The notes under the pieces are model-generated. The model ran no database searches and had not been told where the DNA came from. It saw only the letters and a list, made by a program, of their open reading frames with translations. This document shows positions 58,491 through 64,000 of a stretch of 64,000 nt of DNA, in pieces. The position numbers were made by a program, and so were the translations under genes. The number at the start of each line of letters is the position of its first letter. The first letter of the stretch is position 1. The stretch lies in contig NZ_JAHQYH010000002.1 of the NCBI RefSeq assembly GCF_019061205.1, positions 124,001 to 188,000 on the forward strand. The letters run 5' to 3'. The stretch is from Apilactobacillus waqarii (GTDB taxonomy: Bacteria; Bacillota; Bacilli; Lactobacillales; Lactobacillaceae).

Positions 58491-61340
58491 ATGGAAAATA
58501 GAAAACTACATTATAAAATGTATAAATCTGGAAAAACATGGGTAGTTGCAGGTATTTGTACTGTTTCTTTTGGACTAGCTGTATTAAATAATCATGTTCA
58601 AGCAAGTGCAAATGAAACTGACGAAAATGTACAAATTGTACAATCTGCTGAATCTAATAGTGTAACAGTTTCGGGTGCATCTGGAACTGCTACTCAAGCT
58701 AGCTCTGCTTCAGCACAACAATCTAATGTAGCTTCACAATCTAGTTCAAGCGTGAGCTCATCAGCATCAGTTCAACAAAGTAGTAGTGCAAGCACATCTT
58801 CATCAGCACAACAATCAGTTGGCTCAAATGCAGTAACTGTTGCTCAACAATCAAACAGCTCTAATGCTGCTTCAACAATTGTAAGCGATCCTAACGATCC
58901 TAACTATGATTTTAATTATGCACCAACATTTAATTCTAAATTTAACCAAAATTATCACTACAATAATCCACAAGGTTTCTCTAATGATATCCAAAGTATC
59001 GTTCCACAATACGATGAAAATGGAAAAGTTAAATATTGGGAAGTATATTATTTAGGTACCCAATACCCAAATAACTTTAAATATTCCAGTCATTGGTACG
59101 GAGTGAAAACAACAGATTTTGTTACATTTACACCACTTGTGAATGAAGCAAATCCAACATCAAAAGACAATGTTGCAATTCCTGACGCTGTATACAAAGA
59201 TAAGAATGGAAATGCTGTTGAAGTTGCAGATAATAATAAGAATGGTATTCCATGGGATTATGTTGCTACTGGTAGTGTTGTTTTAAACAATGCGATTAAT
59301 AACAAACCACTTGTAACAAAAGATCAATGGGGAAATGCTATTGATGCAAATGCTAAGTTATCTTATTTCTCAACATTCTCAAACACTGGTGGATCAAAAG
59401 GTATTTATTTAGCATACAGTAATAATGGATCACAATTCCATCCATACAGTGATGCACCAGCAGTTACTTCTGATATTGTTGGAAAACAACCAAGTACAGA
59501 CTTTAGAGATCCATTCGTTACTAATAATGGTAAACAACTAATCATGTATGTTGCTGGTGGACTTAACCACAAGATGTTCACATTAACTAGTACCGATGGT
59601 GTTAACTGGAGTCATAATCCAAATGATGATGTTCAATTAGACGGATTGGTTGAAACTCCAAGTATTCAAACTATTAAAGGACAAACAATCATGTTCTTTA
59701 GTGCTCAAGCAGGAATTGTTGGAGACCAAAAAATTGGATACACTAAATATATTACTGGTAACTTAGACAAGAATGGTATTTTTAAACCCACTGGTAAAGT
59801 TCAAGTTCTTGATAATGGAACTGATCTATACGCTGGAAACTACGTAAAAATTGACAATGATACAGTCGCATATGTAGGTTGGATTAGTGATTGGGTTTAT
59901 TCACCAACTATATGGACACAATCAGCATTCCCTGGTAATCAACATGCTGGTGGTTTCTCTTTACCAAGAGTTCTTCAATATGAAAACCAAAAGGTTCTTA
60001 CTACACCAATTGAACCAGGACAAACTAAGCTTGATTCTAAGACTAAAGTTAAGTCAACTAAGAACGTTGTTAAGGTTCCATCTTCAAAGAAGGTTGAAAT
60101 TCAATACGACGCTGGATCAAATAAAAAGATTTATCTAGTTCGTAACGCTCATAACAGCATTACTATCACTTTTGCTAACAACAAAATGACTGTAACTAGA
60201 AAAGAAGACAAAAACGTATTCAAGGGTATGAACGTTACTACATCCACTAGTTTAGAAAACACTAAGATTAAACGTGTTGTACTTTATGTTGATAATTCAT
60301 CTGTTGAAATTTATCTACCACAACTAAAGAAGATGTTCACTGTTCAAGATATTCCAAATGAACACGCTAACCAAGCTTACTCACTAAAGACTGATAAATC
60401 TGGAAAGGTTAATGTATATTCATTCACTGGATCTGTTGATAGTAACTATGTGAATGGACTATATTCAAGTGCGCAAGATAAATTAAACAAGATGAAGAGT
60501 CGTTTTGGATCAGAAGCTTCTCACTTATCATCTGTTTACTATGCAAACAAGAATCTAAAGACAGCAATGAGCTACATTAACAAAGCTAAGAATGTTAGTG
60601 GTGATGCTACAGCTAATATTTACTTAGCAATGGCTAACTACTATCTATCAAACGCAAACTACTGGAATGATGTATCAAGTGATTTAAAGGTTGATGCTAA
60701 CTCTGTAGCCGATAGATATGTAACTCGTTTAGGACAAGCTAAAGCATCATACAATAAAGCTACAAAAGCTTTAAATGCAGCTAGGAGTAAGATGAATAAG
60801 AAGCACTCACGTGCGAATGTTAATGCATACAACAAGGCGCTAACAGCTTATCGTGCATCTCAAAAGACTTATGATGCATTTGTTAATGATGTGTATAGTC
60901 AAACTTCAGGTGCATTAAAGGACACTAAACGTCAAGCTGCAGCAGCTAAACGTAAGGTAAGTTCAGATAATGCTCAATTAAGCAAGCTTAAGAAAGCTAT
61001 GAAGAAACATCATAGTAAGAAACAAGCTAAGAAGTTAGCTGCACAATACAAGAAGTTAACTAAGCAAGCTAAGTCAAACAAGAATGCATACTCAAAACTT
61101 ATTAACAAGGAAAAGGCAATTGTTAGATTTTCAAAAGAAATCTCAACAATTAACCGTGATAACAAGGCTTTAAAGACTGCTAAGTCAAAGGCTTCAAAAG
61201 CCAAATCAGCTGTAAAGAAGCACAATACTCGTAAAAACAAGGCAGCATACGCTAAGTTAGCTAAGCAAGTTAAGAGTTTAACTAAAGCTATTAAGAATGC
61301 TGAAAGTTACATTAGCAAAAACAGTGCTACTTTTAGATAA
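58491..61340 (+). CDS. Secreted GH32 fructanase with KxYKxGKxW signal and basic C-terminal domain
   Basis: The 949-residue extracellular glycosidase starts with a KxYKxGKxW signal (KMYKSGKTW) and a Ser/Ala/Gln-rich linker to about residue 130. The GH32 five-blade domain follows: NNPQGFSNDIQSI (nucleophile Asp), HWYGVKTTDFVTF, WDYVATGSVV, STDFRDPFV (RDP motif), LVETPSI (acid/base Glu) and FSLPRVLQY. The C-terminal GH32 beta-sandwich has RVVLYVDNSSVEIYL. About 290 residues of Lys/Ala-rich helical coiled coil (residues 660-949) end the protein, with no LPXTG, so it is probably held by charge on the wall. It should release fructose from levan, inulin or fructo-oligosaccharides. GH68 synthesis was considered and fits the motifs less well. 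Confidence 0.87.
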   Translation: MENRKLHYKMYKSGKTWVVAGICTVSFGLAVLNNHVQASANETDENVQIVQSAESNSVTVSGASGTATQASSASAQQSNVASQSSSSVSSSASVQQSSSASTSSSAQQSVGSNAVTVAQQSNSSNAASTIVSDPNDPNYDFNYAPTFNSKFNQNYHYNNPQGFSNDIQSIVPQYDENGKVKYWEVYYLGTQYPNNFKYSSHWYGVKTTDFVTFTPLVNEANPTSKDNVAIPDAVYKDKNGNAVEVADNNKNGIPWDYVATGSVVLNNAINNKPLVTKDQWGNAIDANAKLSYFSTFSNTGGSKGIYLAYSNNGSQFHPYSDAPAVTSDIVGKQPSTDFRDPFVTNNGKQLIMYVAGGLNHKMFTLTSTDGVNWSHNPNDDVQLDGLVETPSIQTIKGQTIMFFSAQAGIVGDQKIGYTKYITGNLDKNGIFKPTGKVQVLDNGTDLYAGNYVKIDNDTVAYVGWISDWVYSPTIWTQSAFPGNQHAGGFSLPRVLQYENQKVLTTPIEPGQTKLDSKTKVKSTKNVVKVPSSKKVEIQYDAGSNKKIYLVRNAHNSITITFANNKMTVTRKEDKNVFKGMNVTTSTSLENTKIKRVVLYVDNSSVEIYLPQLKKMFTVQDIPNEHANQAYSLKTDKSGKVNVYSFTGSVDSNYVNGLYSSAQDKLNKMKSRFGSEASHLSSVYYANKNLKTAMSYINKAKNVSGDATANIYLAMANYYLSNANYWNDVSSDLKVDANSVADRYVTRLGQAKASYNKATKALNAARSKMNKKHSRANVNAYNKALTAYRASQKTYDAFVNDVYSQTSGALKDTKRQAAAAKRKVSSDNAQLSKLKKAMKKHHSKKQAKKLAAQYKKLTKQAKSNKNAYSKLINKEKAIVRFSKEISTINRDNKALKTAKSKASKAKSAVKKHNTRKNKAAYAKLAKQVKSLTKAIKNAESYISKNSATFR

Positions 61341-61354
61341 TGATTATCATTATC
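61336..61354. promoter_or_regulatory. Perfect Fur-box-like palindrome at the 3' end of the fructanase gene
   Basis: GATAATGATTATCATTATC matches the classical 19-base Fur consensus. It overlaps the stop codon region of the fructanase gene and lies between convergent genes, so there is no promoter to control. It may be a chance hairpin. Confidence 0.3.
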
Positions 61355-61356
61355 AA

Positions 61357-61388
61357 TAAAAAAAGAGACCTTCACAGAGGTCTCTTTT
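61357..61388. terminator. Bidirectional terminator
   Basis: AAAAGAGACCT pairs with AGGTCTCTTTT around TCACAG; serves the fructanase and the convergent small protein. Confidence 0.85.
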
Positions 61389-61391
61389 CTT

Positions 61392-61739
61392 TTATTTAAC
61401 GTCTACATCAGAAGATAACACGTAAGTATTATCATTAATCTTGTAGAAGTTTGTTTGTTCATCCTGGACTAACTTGGTAGATGTTAGCTTAGTTCCTTTT
61501 TTGTATGTGTCCTTCTTCAACGAATCAAGACGAGGGAAACTGTATTGACTGGTTTGATCTTTTTTGACAACTAGTTCGTATTTACCATCATGTTTTTGCT
61601 TTGTTACAGCAACCGTTTGGTTAACTGCCTTCAATGTGGAATCAACGTTACTATTCTTGGTAGCAATACTAATAGCAGCGATGATGGCGATGAATAACAA
61701 GATAATGACAATTACAATTTTTGAAAATGTACTTTTCAT
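61392..61739 (-). CDS. Small membrane-anchored extracellular protein
   Basis: The 115-residue protein has one N-terminal membrane helix (IVIVIILLFIAIIAAISIA) and an extracellular domain of about 80 residues with an SH3-like feel (KKGTKLTSTKLVQDEQTNFY). No family recognised. The start at 61739 has AGAAGGA at good distance; an ATG nine bases upstream lies too close to it. Confidence 0.6.
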   Translation of the reverse strand: MKSTFSKIVIVIILLFIAIIAAISIATKNSNVDSTLKAVNQTVAVTKQKHDGKYELVVKKDQTSQYSFPRLDSLKKDTYKKGTKLTSTKLVQDEQTNFYKINDNTYVLSSDVDVK

Positions 61740-61855
61740 TTTTTTCATTCCTTCTCATGTTTACTTTGCTACTTCATAGTATACAACTTTTATTGATAGG
61801 GCAACGAAAAAGTGGTCACTTTTACTTTATATTAAAATATAATGAGAATTAATCA

Positions 61856-61884
61856 TTGACTTCTCATTTGTAAGCATGTATTAT
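61856..61884 (+). promoter_or_regulatory. Promoter of the cysteine leader 2 / OppA-like copy 3 unit
   Basis: TTGACT (61856-61861) and TATTAT (61879-61884) with a 17-base spacer, the same -10 and spacing as leader 1. Confidence 0.7.
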
Positions 61885-61921
61885 TCAAGGTAATCAATCT
61901 GTACGAAAGAAGGTTATCCAT

Positions 61922-61999
61922 TTGAAGAACGTAATTTTAATTTCATGTTGTTGTCAAACTGTCGTTAGCACAAATGTGGTAACCTTTTTAATCGTGTAA
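61922..61999 (+). CDS. Leader peptide 2 with Cys-Cys-Cys-Gln
   Basis: The 25-residue ORF starts at TTG after AAGAAGG and encodes LISCCCQTVV; three consecutive TGT codons are at 61946-61954, again followed by a Gln codon. Bases 61963-61980 after the Cys codons (CGTTAGC, CAAA, GTGGT) can form 16 pairs with 62051-62070 (ACCAC, TTTG, GCTAACG), which contains the 5' arm of the downstream terminator. In addition TGTCAAACT (61952-61960) can pair with AGTTTGACA (62008-62016). The arrangement is what ribosome-mediated attenuation by cysteine supply requires. No other ORF features suggest a separate function. Confidence 0.82.
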   Translation: MKNVILISCCCQTVVSTNVVTFLIV

Positions 62000-62047
62000 C
62001 TCGAGATAGTTTGACAGAAATTAATAAAAATTGAGTTATACGAATAA

Positions 62048-62101
62048 GAGACCACTGTTTGAGGCTAACGTTATTGTTGGCATCAGGCAGTGGTCTTTTT
62101 C
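62048..62101 (+). terminator. Attenuator terminator of cysteine leader 2
   Basis: AGACCACTG (62049-62057) pairs with CAGTGGTCT (62088-62096), followed by TTTTTCTTTT; the loop holds a second small stem GCTAAC/GTTGGC. It must be bypassed for the OppA-like gene to be transcribed. Confidence 0.87.
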
Positions 62102-62140
62102 TTTTGATTGAGCACATACAAACAAATAGGAGTGAAAAAT

Positions 62141-63778
62141 ATGAAAAAGTTATTATTAGCAACAGCAATGACGGCGTTAGCAGGGGTAACGCTGGCAGCA
62201 TGTGGTAATAATTCAGGCAGCAATGATGCCAAGACACAAACATTGAATTTAGCAGCCACATCACAATTAAGTACTTTAGACATTTCAACATCTACTGGAT
62301 ACGGATCAACAGGAAATGCGTTTAGTAGTTTTTACAAGCTTGGTGATGATGGGAAACCAACACTAGATTTAGCGCAAAGTGCTAATACTAGTAAGGATGG
62401 TAAGACATGGACATTTAAGTTAAGGGATGCCAAGTGGAGTAACGGTAAGGACATTACTGCCAATGACTTTGTATATTCATGGCGTCGTACTGTAAAACCA
62501 GCAACTAAGGCGGAATACTCATACTTATTCAACGATGTTGAAAATGGTGAAGCCATTACTAATGGTAAGATGAGCCCTGATAAGTTAGGGATTAAGGCGC
62601 TTAACAAGAATACAGTTCAAATTAAGTTAACTAAACCAATCGCATACTTCAAGACTTTAATGGCATATCCATTATTTGGACCACAAGATCAAGCCATTGT
62701 TAAGAAGTACGGTGACAAGTATGGAACTAATGCTAAGTACATGGTTTACTCGGGACCATTCTCAATTGAGGGATGGAACGGAACTAATGATACTTGGTCA
62801 TATGTAAAGAACAATAATTATTGGGATGCCAAGGACATCAAATTAAAGAAGATTAACTACACTGTTGTAGCTAACTCAACCACCAGTTTGAACCTTTACA
62901 ACCAAGGTAAGATTGACGTGACTGCATTATCATCAGAACAATTAAAGAACTACAAGAATAATTCGGAATTGCATGATTACTCATACTCAATGACTACATT
63001 CTTGCGTTACAACTTTAACGACCCTGATGAACAAAACAGAAAGATTATTAACAACAAAAACATTCGTAAGGCAATCTCTTTAGCAATCGATAGAGACCAA
63101 TTAAACGAAAGTATTCTAGGTTTTAACACTAAGAAGATTACTGGATTCGTTCCTTACGGATTAGCTAGTGATCCAAAGACAGGAAAGGACTTTGCTGACC
63201 AACAAGGCGATAAAGACTCACTAGCTTACAACAAGAAGTTAGCTAAGCAATACTACGAAAAGGGATTAAAGGAATTAGGTATCAAGAACGTGTCATTATC
63301 ATTAATGGCTTCAACTGATGATGCCAACACTCCAGTTGCGACTCAATACTTAAAGGCACAACTGGAATCAGTTCTTCCTGGTTTCACTTTAAACCTAAGA
63401 ACCATTCCTGGTAAGTTAGCAAACGATAATTTAACCAAAGGTAATTTTGAAATTTCACTATCATCATGGGGTGGAGACTTCAAAGACCCAATCACTTTCC
63501 TACAAATTCCTGAACAAAACACACCTTATAACTTCGGTAAGTACAACGATACAAAGTTCAATGCACTATTGAAGAAGGCCGGCACTACAGATGCAAATGA
63601 TGCAAGCAAACGTTGGCAAGACCTAATTTATGCAAGTAAGGAACTAAACGATGACCAAGGAATTTCTCCACTATATCAAGTAAGAACTTACTACCTACAA
63701 AAGAGCTACGTTAAAGATGTTATTCACAACACTGCTGGTCCACAATGGAACTATACGAAAACTTTCATTAAAAAATAA
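62141..63778 (+). CDS. OppA-like peptide-binding lipoprotein, copy 3, under cysteine leader 2
   Basis: The 545-residue lipoprotein has lipobox TLAACGN and family 5 binding-protein marks (NLAATSQLSTLDISTS, KTWTFKLRDAKWSNGKDITA, FVYSWRRTVKPATKAEYSYL, ISLSSWGGDFKDPITFL). It is less similar to copies 1 and 2 than they are to each other, and lacks the YGIKRSADPKTASQ element. Start at 62141 after TAGGAGTGAAAAAT. No permease gene is adjacent. The Cys-codon leader predicts induction under cysteine limitation and a sulfur-containing peptide ligand. Confidence 0.9.
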   Translation: MKKLLLATAMTALAGVTLAACGNNSGSNDAKTQTLNLAATSQLSTLDISTSTGYGSTGNAFSSFYKLGDDGKPTLDLAQSANTSKDGKTWTFKLRDAKWSNGKDITANDFVYSWRRTVKPATKAEYSYLFNDVENGEAITNGKMSPDKLGIKALNKNTVQIKLTKPIAYFKTLMAYPLFGPQDQAIVKKYGDKYGTNAKYMVYSGPFSIEGWNGTNDTWSYVKNNNYWDAKDIKLKKINYTVVANSTTSLNLYNQGKIDVTALSSEQLKNYKNNSELHDYSYSMTTFLRYNFNDPDEQNRKIINNKNIRKAISLAIDRDQLNESILGFNTKKITGFVPYGLASDPKTGKDFADQQGDKDSLAYNKKLAKQYYEKGLKELGIKNVSLSLMASTDDANTPVATQYLKAQLESVLPGFTLNLRTIPGKLANDNLTKGNFEISLSSWGGDFKDPITFLQIPEQNTPYNFGKYNDTKFNALLKKAGTTDANDASKRWQDLIYASKELNDDQGISPLYQVRTYYLQKSYVKDVIHNTAGPQWNYTKTFIKK

Positions 63779-63789
63779 TTAAAAAAGTG

Positions 63790-63817
63790 TTGACTTTTCT
63801 AATTGAGCTCTTATAAT
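63790..63817 (+). promoter_or_regulatory. Promoter of the terminal T-box transcript
   Basis: TTGACT (63790-63795) and TATAAT (63812-63817), 16-base spacer. Confidence 0.75.
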
Positions 63818-63840
63818 AAGGGTCAATTAGATAAATAAAT

Positions 63841-64000
63841 AGCGATTATAAGAACAACTAATCAGAATCGTTTCAAGAGAGTGCTGGGTTGATGTGACAG
63901 TATAACGAATTTGATCAAAAGTTATCATTCTTTAGTTAGCCCACTGAAACAACAGTAAGTGGCGCCGGTAGCAACCGTTAAGTTGACAGCGTATCGATTT
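63841..64000 (+). promoter_or_regulatory. T-box leader, 5' part (cut by window edge)
   Basis: Stem I can be folded from AACTAA (63856) to TTAGTT (63937), with AAGAGAG at 63875-63881 and a TGCTG/CAGTA apical stem around GGTTGATGTGA, the typical distal loop. A later GCCGGTAGCAACCGTTA stretch matches the stem II/III region of T-boxes. The antiterminator and the gene are outside the window. The specifier lies in TTTGATCAAA (candidate ATC followed by A), not resolved. The aminoacyl-tRNA sensed is therefore unknown. Confidence 0.7.

Noticed and set aside
58491-61340. GH68 levansucrase/inulosucrase identity for the large secreted enzyme
   Set aside because: The order of motifs (ND near the N-terminus, FRDP, ETP, C-terminal beta-sandwich VDNSSVEIY) fits GH32 hydrolases; the GH68 motifs WDSW and ERDD are not seen.
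1-64000. CRISPR arrays, tRNA/rRNA genes, transposases and phage genes
   Set aside because: Looked for and not found: no regularly spaced repeats, no cloverleaf or rRNA stretches noticed, and no reading frame resembling a transposase, integrase or phage structural protein.

Overview
The window is an AT-rich, low-GC Firmicute chromosome segment. The signs are AGGAGG-type ribosome binding sites, frequent TTG/GTG starts, T-box leaders, acetolactate-to-acetoin genes, OppA-type peptide-binding lipoproteins, a KxYKxGKxW signal peptide, an extracellular GH32 fructanase, SEC10/PgrA and YdhK (DUF1541) proteins. These point to Lactobacillaceae, probably a fructose- or plant/insect-associated lineage such as Apilactobacillus or its relatives. 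The genus is inference; no rRNA, tRNA, insertion sequence, phage gene or CRISPR array was seen.

Layout. 1-4.2 kb: end of an MFS carrier and a run of small membrane proteins (DUF4190-like, TM2, two DUF805) around an Rrf2 regulator with its NmrA-type reductase. 4.2-6.5 kb: catabolic acetolactate synthase divergent from a MarR regulator, with two near-identical palindromes between them. 6.5-14.9 kb: secreted CAP-like and SEC10/PgrA-like proteins, a YdcF-type protein, a drug-type MFS exporter, an OYE reductase, a PfpI-like protein and a TetR regulator. 15-21.7 kb: an aquaglyceroporin and acetolactate decarboxylase, each behind a long leader holding an orphan terminator, then secreted proteins, a methyltransferase and a class I glutamine amidotransferase. 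21.9-25.5 kb: two OppA-like lipoproteins. 25.6-35.7 kb: a GT-C-like membrane protein, three CPBP intramembrane proteases in a row, fumarase, PnuC, and a TPM/LemA pair. 36.4-40.8 kb: two BrnQ branched-chain amino acid carriers, each with its own T-box. 41.3-43.3 kb: an SOS-box-controlled Y-family polymerase cassette. 43.4-58 kb: a GT39-like enzyme, an Nramp-related carrier, then a complete Wzy-type exopolysaccharide cluster (LCP, Wzz/Wze/Wzb-type control genes, priming transferase, four glycosyltransferases, Wzy, an MFS protein, Wzx). 58.2-61.3 kb: a large secreted GH32 fructanase with a structured leader. 61.4-64 kb: a small anchored protein, a third OppA-like lipoprotein, and the start of another T-box leader that runs off the end.

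Most striking signal. Two of the three OppA-like genes (starts at 23914 and 62141) are preceded by the same device: a promoter with a TATTAT -10 box, a tiny ORF encoding three consecutive cysteines followed by glutamine (Cys-Cys-Cys-Gln), and a strong terminator before the structural gene. In both, the bases just after the Cys codons can pair with the 5' arm of the terminator, forming a mutually exclusive antiterminator. This is the architecture of ribosome-mediated attenuation sensing charged tRNA-Cys. It predicts that these lipoproteins import cysteine-containing peptides or cystine-like compounds under cysteine limitation. Together with the two T-box-controlled BrnQ carriers and the T-box at the right edge, the window shows amino-acid import governed largely at the level of RNA leaders.
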